From Microbacterium sp. Yaish 1 (lineage in GTDB: Bacteria > Actinomycetota > Actinomycetes > Actinomycetales > Microbacteriaceae): a stretch of DNA of 64,000 nucleotides. The stretch covers positions 124,001 to 188,000 of the forward strand of contig NZ_NPMR01000002.1 in assembly GCF_002245215.1 (NCBI RefSeq). Reading direction: 5' to 3'. Shown here one piece after another: positions 28,627 through 37,221 of this stretch. Position 1 is the first letter of the stretch, and every line of letters starts with the position of its first letter. The position numbers and the translations under genes were made by a program. The notes below the pieces were generated by a model, which did no database searches, was not told where the DNA came from, and was given only the letters and a program-made list of their open reading frames with translations.

Positions 28627-28633
28627 GGACCCG

Positions 28634-28639
28634 ACGCTA
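28634..28639 (-). promoter_or_regulatory. -10 box of the DJ-1/PfpI gene, leaderless
   Basis: TAGCGT on the minus strand, seven bases before the ATG at 28626, with no Shine-Dalgarno between. Confidence 0.5.
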
Positions 28640-28703
28640 CGCTCGGCCGGGGCACGCTGCGACGCGCTTGACAGGCTCAGCGACGCATGGTCCCCTGCGG
28701 GGT

Positions 28704-28709
28704 TACGAT
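28704..28709 (+). promoter_or_regulatory. -10 box of the CCGGGCC peptide gene, leaderless
   Basis: TACGAT, six bases before the ATG at 28716. A consensus TTGACA at 28668 lies 30 bases upstream, too far to be a normal -35 for this box. Confidence 0.45.
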
Positions 28710-28715
28710 GGCGAT

Positions 28716-28841
28716 ATGTCCACCGCATCCACGCCCCAGCCTCAGACCCTGCAGCCGGTTCCCGATGAGAAGAACCTGCTGATCACCGCGAACGACGACG
28801 CAGGCTCGTGCTGCGGCGGGGGATGCTGCTCGACCTCCTGA
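28716..28841 (+). CDS. 41-residue peptide with C-terminal CCGGGCC motif
   Basis: The peptide has a Thr/Pro/Gln-rich start, a charged middle (DEKNLLITANDDAG) and a tail with C32, C33, C37 and C38 as SCCGGGCCSTS. There is no signal peptide or membrane helix. The leaderless -10 box, the ATG and a strong terminator just after the stop make a complete one-gene unit. The cysteine arrangement could bind a soft metal or be modified. Next on the same side is a convergent exporter gene, so it cannot attenuate a downstream gene. No named family is recognised. Confidence 0.6.
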   Translation: MSTASTPQPQTLQPVPDEKNLLITANDDAGSCCGGGCCSTS

Positions 28842-28860
28842 ACGTCGCTTCGAGGCGATG

Positions 28861-28898
28861 ACGAAGCCGCCGGTGCGTGATGCACCCGGCGGCTTCGT
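28861..28898. terminator. Bidirectional terminator hairpin
   Basis: A 13-bp stem (28861-28873 with 28886-28898) with a 12-base loop lies between the small Cys-rich peptide gene and the convergent MFS gene. Confidence 0.75.
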
Positions 28899-28928
28899 CG
28901 TTCGCGTTCGGCGATGCCGGACGCCGGC

Positions 28929-30437
28929 TCAGTGCGGGGCTGGCGCACCCTCGGGACTGTCGGCCGGCTTGCGGATGAGAAGCGCCCCGATGATCAGCGG
29001 CGACGCGATGATCGCCGCGACGAGGAAGGCGGCACGCGCACCCGCGGCGCCCGCTGCCGTCGTCCCGGGGTCGAGCGCTCCCGCCTCGGCGGCGGACATG
29101 ACGGTGATGAGCAGTGCGATCCCCGCGGCTCCCGCGACCTGCTGCACCGTGGAGACGATCGCGCTGCCGTACGAGTAGAACCGCGGCTGCAGCGAACCCA
29201 AGGATGCCGTGAAGAGCGGCGTGAACGACATCGCCAGGCCCAGCGAGAGCGTGGTCTGCAGCGCCAGCAGCAGCCACACGGACGTGTTCTCGGTGAGAGT
29301 CGTGAAGCTCCACAGGACGCCGGTCACGATGACCGCGCCGGGAACGAGGAGCACGCGCGTGCCCCAACGGTCGTAGACGCGCCCGATGAAGGGGCCGGCG
29401 ATGCCCATCGCGAGCGAGCCCGGGAGGACGAGGAGCCCGGACTCGAGTGCGGAGAGCCCGAGCACGTTCTGCATGTACAGCGGCAGCAGCGTGATGGCAC
29501 CGAAGAACGCCATCGACATGACGGCCAGCTGAGCGACCGACAGCGAGAAGTTCGCCGAACGGAACACGCGCAGGTCGAGCAGCGCATCGTCGCTGCGCTG
29601 GAGCGCGATCTGTCGCCAGACGAACGCGCCGAGGGCGATCACGCCGACGGACAGAGCGATGATGAGCGGCAGGTTCGACGCCGGGGCCGCGGCCTCGGCG
29701 TCCCCGCCGCCGTGGCCTGCGGCGCCGATCTGGCTGAGCCCGAACACGAGCCCGCCGAAGCCGAAGGCCGACAGGACGACGGAGAGGATGTCGAGGGGCG
29801 CACGTCGCGTCTCGCCGAGATTATGGATCCAGCGGACCCCGATCGCGAGAGAGACGAGGGCGATGGGGAGGACGACACCGAAGATCCATCGCCAGCTGAG
29901 GGTATCGAGGAGGAATCCGGAGAGGGTGGGGCCGATCGCCGGCGCGAGCGACATGACGATGCTCACGCGCCCCATCATCCGGCCGCGGGCGTGCGGCGGA
30001 ACGACGGTCATCAGCGTCGTCATCAGCAGGGGCATCATGATCGCCGTGCCCGAGGCCTGCACCACGCGCGCAACCAACAGGAACCCGAAGCCGGGCGCGA
30101 GGACGGCGATGAGCGTTCCCGTCGAGAACAGGGTCATCGCGGCCGTGAAGACGGCGCGGGTCGTCAGCCGCTGCAGCAGGAAGCCGGTGATCGGGATGAC
30201 GACGGCCATCGTGAGCATGAACGCGGTCGTGAGCCACTGTGCCGCGACCGCCGTGATCCGGAAGTCGGCGATGAGATGGGGGATCGCGACGCCCATCGTC
30301 GTCTCGTTCAGGATCGCGACGAAGGCCGCGACGAGCAGGAGCCAGATGACCCGGTTCGCCTCGGGTGAGACGACGGTCGGCGCAGCCGGGGGCGCGGTGG
30401 ACGTGGATGCGGTGGTGGACGACGGCGCGACGGCCAT
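28929..30437 (-). CDS. MFS transporter, DHA2 family multidrug exporter
   Basis: A 502-residue polytopic protein, probably 14 helices. After a Thr/Ala/Pro-rich N-terminus come helix 1 (VIWLLLVAAFVAILNETTMGVAIPHL), the motif QWLTTAFMLTMAVVIPITGFLLQRL and the antiporter motif C-like segment SIVMSLAPAIGPTLSGFLLDTLSWRW. These are DHA2 (EmrB/QacA) features; substrates are not predictable. The start at 30437 follows CGAGGAG. An internal loop rich in Gly/His (GAAGHGGGDAEA) lies between helices 6 and 7. Confidence 0.9.
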   Translation of the reverse strand: MAVAPSSTTASTSTAPPAAPTVVSPEANRVIWLLLVAAFVAILNETTMGVAIPHLIADFRITAVAAQWLTTAFMLTMAVVIPITGFLLQRLTTRAVFTAAMTLFSTGTLIAVLAPGFGFLLVARVVQASGTAIMMPLLMTTLMTVVPPHARGRMMGRVSIVMSLAPAIGPTLSGFLLDTLSWRWIFGVVLPIALVSLAIGVRWIHNLGETRRAPLDILSVVLSAFGFGGLVFGLSQIGAAGHGGGDAEAAAPASNLPLIIALSVGVIALGAFVWRQIALQRSDDALLDLRVFRSANFSLSVAQLAVMSMAFFGAITLLPLYMQNVLGLSALESGLLVLPGSLAMGIAGPFIGRVYDRWGTRVLLVPGAVIVTGVLWSFTTLTENTSVWLLLALQTTLSLGLAMSFTPLFTASLGSLQPRFYSYGSAIVSTVQQVAGAAGIALLITVMSAAEAGALDPGTTAAGAAGARAAFLVAAIIASPLIIGALLIRKPADSPEGAPAPH

Positions 30438-30581
30438 GGGCAACTCCTCGGTCGGAAGATCGGTCGTCACCCGAGGGCGGACTCCGCAGGGCCAACGCCC
30501 CGACGGGTCGATTATTCCCGGGGGCGACGACACGGCGCCAGCGTTCGCTCCGGGTCGATCAGCGCGGGCGCGCGCGATGGA

Positions 30582-31538
30582 TCACCAGAGGCGGGCGATG
30601 TCCCACAGGTCCGTCGTCGCGGGATCGGCCGGCCGGTGGCCCGGCGCTCGTTCCCGGAAGTCGCGCACCAGCTCGCCGACCCGGCGGCGGTACTCGGGAT
30701 CGGGGTGGGTCGCGGCGATGCGCACGAGCGGCGGGATGTCCATGTCGAGCACGAGGCGCACGCGGGCCGCGGCTGCAGCACGGGCATCAGCGGCGTCGAG
30801 GACGGCCAAGCCCGATCTCAGCGCGTCCAGATAGTCGGTCAGCACCGGCAGCTGCGCGCGGTGCTGGGTGATCGACGACCCGTCGGCGCGTTCGCGCCAG
30901 TGCACGACGACGTCGGGGATCACGTCGAACGCACGGGCGCGCGTGTACATCTGCTGTGCGACCAGCTGGTCCTCGTACAGCCGGTTCTCGGGGAAGCGCA
31001 GGCGGTGACGACGCCAGAACTCGATGCGGCTCGCTTTGGACCACGCGACGATGTTGCCCGAGGCTTCCGGATGGTCCGCGAGGGTCACCCCGGTGCGTGC
31101 CGGCCGCGTGGATGCCGCGACCCAGGGCTGCACGGGCCCCGGGACGTAGCCCTCGTCGGTCGGTCGCAGCCGAACGTATGCCCCGGCGACGAAGTCGGAG
31201 CCGGAGCCGTCGAGCGTGCTGACCCACCGCTGGAGCGCCGACGGGGTGAGGACGTCGTCGGCGTCGAGGAAGGCGACGAACGGCGTGTCGACGCGGTCGA
31301 GCCCCGCGTTCCTCGCGGCCCCCAGCCCGACGGGACGGTCGTGCGCGAGCACACGGAAGCGCTCGTCGGACGCGGCCGCCGCGGCGAAGACCTCGCCGGT
31401 CATGTCGCGCGAGCCGTCGTCGATGAGGATCGCGGTCCACTCGACGAGGGTCTGGGCGCGAAGCGACTCCAGTGCCTCTTCGGCATAGGGGGCGACGTCG
31501 CGGCCGGGGACGATGACGGTGACGACGGGCGGGCTCAC
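30582..31538 (-). CDS. Family 2 glycosyltransferase
   Basis: A 318-residue GT-A enzyme: VTVIVPGRDVAPYAEEALESLRAQTLVEWTAILIDDGS holds the nucleotide-sugar region, and the DxD-like motif is FVAFLDADDVL. No membrane helix is visible, so it is a soluble or peripheral transferase; the acceptor is unknown (wall polymer or glycolipid are the usual options). The GTG at 31538 overlaps the cysteine desulfurase stop by four bases, so it is translated as the last gene of the NAD operon although its role there is not evident. Confidence 0.88.
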   Translation of the reverse strand: MSPPVVTVIVPGRDVAPYAEEALESLRAQTLVEWTAILIDDGSRDMTGEVFAAAAASDERFRVLAHDRPVGLGAARNAGLDRVDTPFVAFLDADDVLTPSALQRWVSTLDGSGSDFVAGAYVRLRPTDEGYVPGPVQPWVAASTRPARTGVTLADHPEASGNIVAWSKASRIEFWRRHRLRFPENRLYEDQLVAQQMYTRARAFDVIPDVVVHWRERADGSSITQHRAQLPVLTDYLDALRSGLAVLDAADARAAAAARVRLVLDMDIPPLVRIAATHPDPEYRRRVGELVRDFRERAPGHRPADPATTDLWDIARLW

Positions 31539-32665
31539 GACCCCGATCGTACTGCCGAGACGGCGTCGGCCACGGCGACGGCCAGCGCCACCGCATCGGG
31601 CGGCGCCGCGCGATCGAAGCTGAACCTCACCGCGGTGCGGGCGTCGTCGGGACCCATGCCCATCGCGGTCAGGACGTGCGAGGGCTCGTCGCTGCCCGCG
31701 GCGCAGGCCGACCCGCTGCTCGTGACGATGCCGCGCCGTTCCAGCTCGAGGAGCACGGCCTCGCCCGAGGTCGCAGCGAACGTGAACGAGGCGAGGCCCG
31801 GAAGCCTCCGTTCCGGGTCGCCGGTGATGCGCGCGCCGGGGACGGTGTCGAGCACGCGAGCCGTGAACGCGTCGCGCGCGGCGGTGGCACGCGCAACGGC
31901 GTCGCGGCGCTCGCGCTCGGCGAGTTCGAGCGCGACGGCGAGCCCGACCGCCCCCGCGACGTTCTGCGTGCCGGAGCGCCGGCCGCGCTCCTGGCCTCCA
32001 CCGTGCAGCACGGGTTCGAGCGGAAGCCGGCCGCGCACGCCGAGGACACCGATGCCCTGGGGCGCGCCGATCTTGTGCCCCGCGATGGAGAGCGCCGAGG
32101 CGCCGGTGGCGGAGAGCGGCAGCCACCCGGCGGCCTGGACGGCGTCAACGTGAAGCGGTACCGACGCAACGGCTCGCGCGATCTCGGCGACATCCTGGAC
32201 GGTGCCGACCTCGTTGTTGGCGTAGCCGACGCTCACCACGGCGGTGTCATCGCGCACGGCCCGCGCGACGGCATCCGGTGTCACGCGCCCCGCGGCGTCG
32301 ACGGGGAGGGCGTCGACCTCGTATCCGTGGATCCGCTCGAGATGACGGCAGACGGCGAGCACCGATTCGTGCTCCACTGCGGTCGTGACGATGTGGCCGG
32401 GGCTGCGCCCTCGGGCCCCGAGGGCGATGCCGGCGATCGCGAGATTGTTCGCCTCCGTGCCGCCGGAGGTGAAGACGATGTCACCCGCGCGCATGCCGAG
32501 CACCGTCGCGGTCCGGCGGCGGGCGTCCTCGAGCGCTCCCGCCACATCCTCGCCGACCGTGTGAACGCTCGAGGGGTTGCCGAATCGTCCCGTGAGGAAG
32601 GGAGCCATCGCCTCGAGCACCTCGCGGCGCACCGGACCGCCGGCGGCGTGATCGAGGTAGAGCAT
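31535..32665 (-). CDS. Cysteine desulfurase (NifS/IscS-like)
   Basis: A 376-residue PLP enzyme that takes sulfur from cysteine as a persulfide. The PLP lysine is K198 in SIAGHKIGAPQG and the catalytic cysteine is C321 in SSGSACAAGSDEPSHVL; the His in AVEHESV stacks on PLP. The gene sits directly after nadC (one-base overlap) in the NAD operon. Such desulfurases are known to help assemble the 4Fe-4S cluster of NadA, so that role is inferred rather than a general Isc function. Confidence 0.92.
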   Translation of the reverse strand: MLYLDHAAGGPVRREVLEAMAPFLTGRFGNPSSVHTVGEDVAGALEDARRRTATVLGMRAGDIVFTSGGTEANNLAIAGIALGARGRSPGHIVTTAVEHESVLAVCRHLERIHGYEVDALPVDAAGRVTPDAVARAVRDDTAVVSVGYANNEVGTVQDVAEIARAVASVPLHVDAVQAAGWLPLSATGASALSIAGHKIGAPQGIGVLGVRGRLPLEPVLHGGGQERGRRSGTQNVAGAVGLAVALELAERERRDAVARATAARDAFTARVLDTVPGARITGDPERRLPGLASFTFAATSGEAVLLELERRGIVTSSGSACAAGSDEPSHVLTAMGMGPDDARTAVRFSFDRAAPPDAVALAVAVADAVSAVRSGS

Positions 32666-33525
32666 CAGTGCGCGTCGACGACGAGGTCGAGGCCGAGATC
32701 GAGGGACGGCGCGGAGTGCGTGAGCGCTCCGACCGAGATGACGTCGACGCCGGTCTCGGCGATCGCGCGCACGCTCTCGAGCGAGACCCCACCCGATGCC
32801 TCGACGGTGGCGCGATCCCCGACGAGCGCGACCCCGCGGCGCAGGTCATCGAGCGAGAAGTTGTCGAGCATGATCGTGTCGACGCCCGCCGCGAGCACGG
32901 GCTCGATCTGATCGACCCGATCGACCTCCACCTCGACGTGGGTGGTGTGCGGGAGGCGAGTCATCGCCCGCCGCAGCGCTTCGGTCAGCCCGGTGCCGTC
33001 GGCGGTGATGACGCCGAGGTGGTTGTCCTTGAGCATGACGGCATCCGACAGGGAGAACCGGTGGTTGTGGCCGCCGCCGTCCCGGACGGCCTGCCGCTCG
33101 AGCGCGCGGAGCCCCGGTGTGGTCTTGCGGGTGTCGGCGATCCGCGCACGGGTGCCCGCGACCGCGTCGACATAACGGCGCGTGAGCGTGGCGATGCCGG
33201 ACATCCGCTGGGTGAGGTTCAGGCCGACCCGTTCGGCGGTCAGCACCGCGCGAGCCGGCCCGCGCACCGTCGCCACCGTGTCACCGAGGCGGATGCGGGT
33301 GCCGTCGGGCACGTCGATCACGACCTCGCACGCCGGGTCGGTGAGTGCGAAGGCGGCCGCGAACACCGACACGCCGCTGAGGATGCCGTCGACGCGGGAG
33401 ACCAGCGCGGCTGTCGCGCGCGCCGAGGCGGGGATGAAGGAGTTGCTGGTGAGGTCGCCCCAGGGGGCGTCTTCGTCGAGGGCGGGGCCGACGACGGCGG
33501 CGATCTGACGGGCGGTGAGCATCAT
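32665..33525 (-). CDS. nadC: Nicotinate-nucleotide diphosphorylase (carboxylating)
   Basis: A 286-residue quinolinate phosphoribosyltransferase converting quinolinate and PRPP to nicotinate mononucleotide. Family blocks are visible: DLTSNSFIP, LNLTQRMSGIATLTRRYV, the substrate-binding IADTRKTTPGLRALERQAVRDGGGHNHRF, KDNHLG and a C-terminal VEASGGVSL phosphate loop. The ATG at 33525 overlaps the nadB stop by four bases; a second ATG follows at once (33522). Confidence 0.95.
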   Translation of the reverse strand: MMLTARQIAAVVGPALDEDAPWGDLTSNSFIPASARATAALVSRVDGILSGVSVFAAAFALTDPACEVVIDVPDGTRIRLGDTVATVRGPARAVLTAERVGLNLTQRMSGIATLTRRYVDAVAGTRARIADTRKTTPGLRALERQAVRDGGGHNHRFSLSDAVMLKDNHLGVITADGTGLTEALRRAMTRLPHTTHVEVEVDRVDQIEPVLAAGVDTIMLDNFSLDDLRRGVALVGDRATVEASGGVSLESVRAIAETGVDVISVGALTHSAPSLDLGLDLVVDAH

Positions 33526-35096
33526 GCGACCTTCTCGGGCAGGACGGCGGGAGTGAGGGCGGCGTCGACGAACGGGACGGCGGACGCGTCGTCGCGACGG
33601 TGGTGGGCCCCGATCGACCGGGGCCGTTCGAGGGCGGCCGCGGCGACCGAGCGGGCCACCAGCAGCAGATTGGCGTCCTCGTGCTCGCGGCGCGAGCGGG
33701 GTGGTGCTGCGGCGTCGGTCCATGCGTCGAGAGCGCCGAGCGCGAGCGCGAGCCCGGCGGCATCCCGCTGCAGGCCGACGTACTGCCACATCAGCGTCTG
33801 CAGTGCCTCGCGGCTGAACGGCTCGGTCGTCGGCGTCCGTCGGGGGACCGCCGTCGCGGCGGCCGGCGTTCGAGCCGACTGCGCAGCGCCCGGGAAGACG
33901 GGAGCCACCCGTCGCGCGCCACCGGTGATCGCGTCGGCCGCGCGCGTGCCGAACACGACGGCCTCCAGCAGCGAGTTCGACGCCAGACGATTGGCCCCGT
34001 GCACGCCGGTGCGCGCCACCTCGCCGACCGCGAACAGCCCGTCGAGGTCGGTCCGGCCGTCGAGATCCGTCGCGACCCCGCCCATCATGTAGTGCGCCGC
34101 CGGAGTAACGGGAACCGGATGCCGGGACCAGTCCCACCCGCGCGCCCGTACGGCCGCGTCGATCGTCGGGAAGCGGGCCGCGAGGAACGCCGCGGTCGCC
34201 GACGGCGTCTCACGGAGCCCCGTAGCGTCGAGCAGCACCGGTCTTCCGTCCTGACGGGCCATCGCGGCCGCGATCGCTCGCGCCACGACGTCTCGTGGCG
34301 CGAGTTCCGCGTCGGGATGCGCCTGGATGCAGAAGCGGTGCCCGCGCTCGTCGACGAGGACGGCGCCCTCGCCGCGCACGGCTTCGGACACCAGCGTCCC
34401 GTCCGTCAGCGCGGTGGGGTGGAACTGCACGAACTCCAGGTCGGTGACGGTCGCGCCGGCGCGCAGGGCGAGGGCGACCCCGTCGGCCGTCGCGACCGCG
34501 GGATTGGTCGTGTGCGCATACAGCTGGCCCGCTCCGCCGGTGGCCAGGACCACCGCATCCGCCGCCAGCGTCTCGCTGCGCTCGCCCGAGAGAACCCGCA
34601 CCCCTCGCACCGCTCCATCCGACACGACGAGGTCGGTGACGAGCGCGTCGCTGCGGATGTCGACGGGCGCGCGCTTCAGCGCCCGGTTCAGCGCCCGCTG
34701 GATAGCGTCGCCCGTCGCGTCGCCGCCGGCGTGCAGGATGCGCGGAACCCGGTGGGCTCCCTCGAGTCCGAGGCGCAGCGCGCCGCTGTCGTCGCGATCG
34801 AACGCGACCCCGATCGCCTCGAGCGCGCCGACGGCGTCCGGACCCGCGGCCGCGAGCACGCGGACCGCGTCGCGCTCGCCGAGGCCCGCACCGGCGCGCA
34901 GGGTGTCGTCGACGTGGGCGAGCACCGAGTCGCCCAGGGCCGTCACCGCGGCGATGCCGCCCTGCGCGTAGGCCGTGCTCCCCTCGCCGAGCGCCCCCTT
35001 CGTGACCAGCACGACCTCGCAGCCGGTGTCTGCCGCTCGCAGGGCGCACATCCCGCCGGCGAGGCCCGAGCCGACGACCACGACCCGTCGGGTCAC
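33522..35096 (-). CDS. nadB: L-aspartate oxidase
   Basis: A 524-residue FAD enzyme oxidising L-aspartate to iminoaspartate for NadA. The dinucleotide fold is VVVVGSGLAGGMCALRA at the start, with KGALGEGSTAYAQGGIAAV, DLEFVQFHPTAL and HYMMGGVATDLDGRT typical of the succinate dehydrogenase/NadB flavoprotein family. The GTG at 35096 overlaps nadA by four bases. Confidence 0.95.
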   Translation of the reverse strand: MTRRVVVVGSGLAGGMCALRAADTGCEVVLVTKGALGEGSTAYAQGGIAAVTALGDSVLAHVDDTLRAGAGLGERDAVRVLAAAGPDAVGALEAIGVAFDRDDSGALRLGLEGAHRVPRILHAGGDATGDAIQRALNRALKRAPVDIRSDALVTDLVVSDGAVRGVRVLSGERSETLAADAVVLATGGAGQLYAHTTNPAVATADGVALALRAGATVTDLEFVQFHPTALTDGTLVSEAVRGEGAVLVDERGHRFCIQAHPDAELAPRDVVARAIAAAMARQDGRPVLLDATGLRETPSATAAFLAARFPTIDAAVRARGWDWSRHPVPVTPAAHYMMGGVATDLDGRTDLDGLFAVGEVARTGVHGANRLASNSLLEAVVFGTRAADAITGGARRVAPVFPGAAQSARTPAAATAVPRRTPTTEPFSREALQTLMWQYVGLQRDAAGLALALGALDAWTDAAAPPRSRREHEDANLLLVARSVAAAALERPRSIGAHHRRDDASAVPFVDAALTPAVLPEKVA

Positions 35097-36406
35097 GGCC
35101 GCGCCGCCAGCATCCGTTCGAGCGCGGCCCGCGCGGGTACCGCGACATCGTCGGAGACCTGGATGCGGTTGGGCGTCCGCCCCGCGCGCAGCTCGTCGAG
35201 GACCCACGCGAGGTAGCCGGGGTGGATCCGGTACATCGTCGAGCACGGGCACACCACGGGGTCGAGGCAGAAGATGTGGTGCTGCGGGTACTGCGCGGCG
35301 AGCCGCTGGACGAGGTTGATCTCGGTGCCGACCGCGAAGACCGAGGGCTCGGTCGCACCGTCGATCGCGCGGCGGATGTACTCCGTCGAGCCCGCCTCGT
35401 CTGCGGCGTCCACGACCGGCATCGGGCACTCGGGGTGGACGATGACGCGGACGCCGGGGTGTTCGGCGCGGGCGCGCTCGATCTGATCGACGGTGAAGCG
35501 GCGGTGCACCGAGCAGAATCCGTGCCAGAGAATGACCCGCGCGTCGCGCACGGACGCCTCGTCGTTGCCGCCCAGGGGGCGCCGAGGGTTCCACATCGGC
35601 ATCCGGTCGAGGGCGACCCCCATCGCCTTCGCCGTGTTGCGGCCCAGGTGCTGGTCGGGGAAGAACAGGACGCGCCGCCCGCGGGCGAACGCCCAATCGA
35701 GCACCGTGCGCGCGTTCGACGAGGTGCACACGATGCCGCCGTTGCGGCCGACGAATCCCTTGATGGCCGCTGACGAGTTCATGTACGTGACGGGGACGAT
35801 CGGGAGCAGCCCCTCCGCGTCGGGCTCGTCGAGGTCGCCGTAGATCTCCGCGAGCTGCTCCCAGCACTCCTCGACCTCATCGATCGAGGCCATGTCGGCC
35901 ATCGAGCACCCGGCGGCGAGGTTCGGCAGGATGACGGCCTGCTCGGGCTGCGACAGCAGGTCGGCGGTCTCCGCCATGAAGTGCACGCCGCAGAAGACGA
36001 TGGCCTCGGCCTCGGGGTGCGCCTTCGCCGCTTCGGCGAGCTGGAACGAGTCGCCCACGTAGTCCGCGTGCCGAACGACCTCCTCGCGCTGGTAGAAGTG
36101 CCCGAGGACGACGACCCGGTCGCCCAGGGCGGCTTTGGCTTCGGAGATGCGCCCGTTCAGCTCCGCCTCGTCGGCGGTCCGGTAGTACTCGGGGAGCTCA
36201 CCCTGGCGCGGTGATCCGGTCGGGATGACATCGCCCATGGACGATCCCGGTCCGTAGCCCGGTCGCGTGTCGAAGCTCCAGGGCCCGACGGCGAGATCGG
36301 TGGTGCACGTCTCGGAGGTCGACGCCCCGGCGACGATCGCCTGGATGCCGTGGTCGACACTCGGGTCGATGGGTCGCGGCGACAGCGTGAGCGGAGAAGT
36401 GGTCAT
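35093..36406 (-). CDS. nadA: Quinolinate synthase A
   Basis: A 437-residue 4Fe-4S enzyme making quinolinate from iminoaspartate and dihydroxyacetone phosphate. Cluster cysteine candidates lie in FCGVHFMAETADLL, NLAAGCSMADMAS and DPVVCPCSTMYRIHP; substrate motifs include VVLGHFYQREEVV and HPECPMPV. The N-terminus has about 70 extra residues, as in the long actinobacterial form. The start at 36406 lies ten bases after the NUDIX regulator gene. Confidence 0.95.
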   Translation of the reverse strand: MTTSPLTLSPRPIDPSVDHGIQAIVAGASTSETCTTDLAVGPWSFDTRPGYGPGSSMGDVIPTGSPRQGELPEYYRTADEAELNGRISEAKAALGDRVVVLGHFYQREEVVRHADYVGDSFQLAEAAKAHPEAEAIVFCGVHFMAETADLLSQPEQAVILPNLAAGCSMADMASIDEVEECWEQLAEIYGDLDEPDAEGLLPIVPVTYMNSSAAIKGFVGRNGGIVCTSSNARTVLDWAFARGRRVLFFPDQHLGRNTAKAMGVALDRMPMWNPRRPLGGNDEASVRDARVILWHGFCSVHRRFTVDQIERARAEHPGVRVIVHPECPMPVVDAADEAGSTEYIRRAIDGATEPSVFAVGTEINLVQRLAAQYPQHHIFCLDPVVCPCSTMYRIHPGYLAWVLDELRAGRTPNRIQVSDDVAVPARAALERMLAARP

Positions 36407-36416
36407 GCGCGTTCCT

Positions 36417-37112
36417 TCATCGGGGGAGCGGGCCGCGGTCGGCGAGCTCGACGTCGTGGTTGTAGCGGTACAGGCGGGCGGGACGGTGGCTGCCGGTGCG
36501 GAACTCGCGCGTCGGGATGAGGGTGCCCGACCCCTCGACCTGACGGCGGAAGTTGGCCGGGTCGAGGCGCTTGCCCCCGATGGCCTCGTAGACCTCGCGG
36601 AGCTCGGCGAGGGTGAACAGATCGGGCAGGAGTCCGTGCGCGATACGGCTGTAGCCCACCTTGTTGCGCAGCCGCCACAGCGCGTACTCGATGATGCTGC
36701 GGTGGTCGAACGCCAGCTCCGGCAGGTCCGCCGTGTCGAACCAGGCGACGTTCTCGTCCTCGGGGAGCGGTGTCGACGCGACGTCTTCGCGCACGAGCGC
36801 CCAATAGACGATCGACACGACGCGCGAGGGGGAGCGTCCGACGTCGCCGAAGACGTAGAGCTGCTCGAGATAGCTCGGGGCCAGCGCGGTGGTCTCGGCG
36901 AGGGTCCGGGATGCCGCGGCCTCGAGGTTCTCCGACACGTCGAGCCATCCGCCGGGAAGAGCCCACTGCCCGGCGTGGGGGTCGCGCGTGCGACGGACGA
37001 GGGGGAGGACGACGGACGGGAGATCGCCGCCACCGTGTCGGAGGCTGAAGATGACCGTCGACACGGCGACCCGGATGTCGTCGTGCGGCGCATCGCCGGT
37101 GCTTCGTGTCAT
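36417..37112 (-). CDS. nrtR: NrtR-like NUDIX-fold transcriptional regulator of NAD synthesis
   Basis: A 231-residue protein: a NUDIX domain (about 12-150) followed by a winged helix (LFTLAELREVYEAIGGKRLDPANFRRQ). The NUDIX box runs from G55 to L77 but has Thr at 70 and 74, where catalytic Glu residues belong, and Ala at 76 instead of Gly, so hydrolase activity is doubtful. The architecture and the position ten bases before nadA fit NrtR, a repressor that binds ADP-ribose or related NAD products. The start at 37112 (MTRSTGDAPH) is chosen by domain position. Confidence 0.85.
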   Translation of the reverse strand: MTRSTGDAPHDDIRVAVSTVIFSLRHGGGDLPSVVLPLVRRTRDPHAGQWALPGGWLDVSENLEAAASRTLAETTALAPSYLEQLYVFGDVGRSPSRVVSIVYWALVREDVASTPLPEDENVAWFDTADLPELAFDHRSIIEYALWRLRNKVGYSRIAHGLLPDLFTLAELREVYEAIGGKRLDPANFRRQVEGSGTLIPTREFRTGSHRPARLYRYNHDVELADRGPLPR

Positions 37113-37114
37113 TG

Positions 37115-37160
37115 TGACCCTAACTGATCGCGACGATCTTATAGTCATAGCGACACGAAC
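37115..37160 (-). promoter_or_regulatory. Candidate NAD operon promoter and operator
   Basis: On the minus strand upstream of the regulator gene, a TATAAG -10-like box lies between two imperfect inverted arms (TCGCTATGA and TCGTCGCGA, seven of nine complementary positions, 8-base spacer, about 37130-37155). An operator overlapping the -10 would suit autorepression by the NrtR-like protein. The match is to symmetry, not to a known consensus. Confidence 0.35.
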
Positions 37161-37221
37161 GGCAAAACGGGGGACTCACAGCGGAAGCCCGTACGCTGGC
37201 AGCCGTTCCCGAGGAGGTCCT

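Noticed and set aside
28668-28673. Perfect TTGACA as -35 of the CCGGGCC peptide gene
   Set aside because: It is 30 bases from the TACGAT box instead of about 17, so it is probably chance or serves another start.
28716-28841. CCGGGCC peptide as a cysteine-responsive attenuator
   Set aside because: No same-strand gene follows; the next gene is convergent and a terminator lies between.
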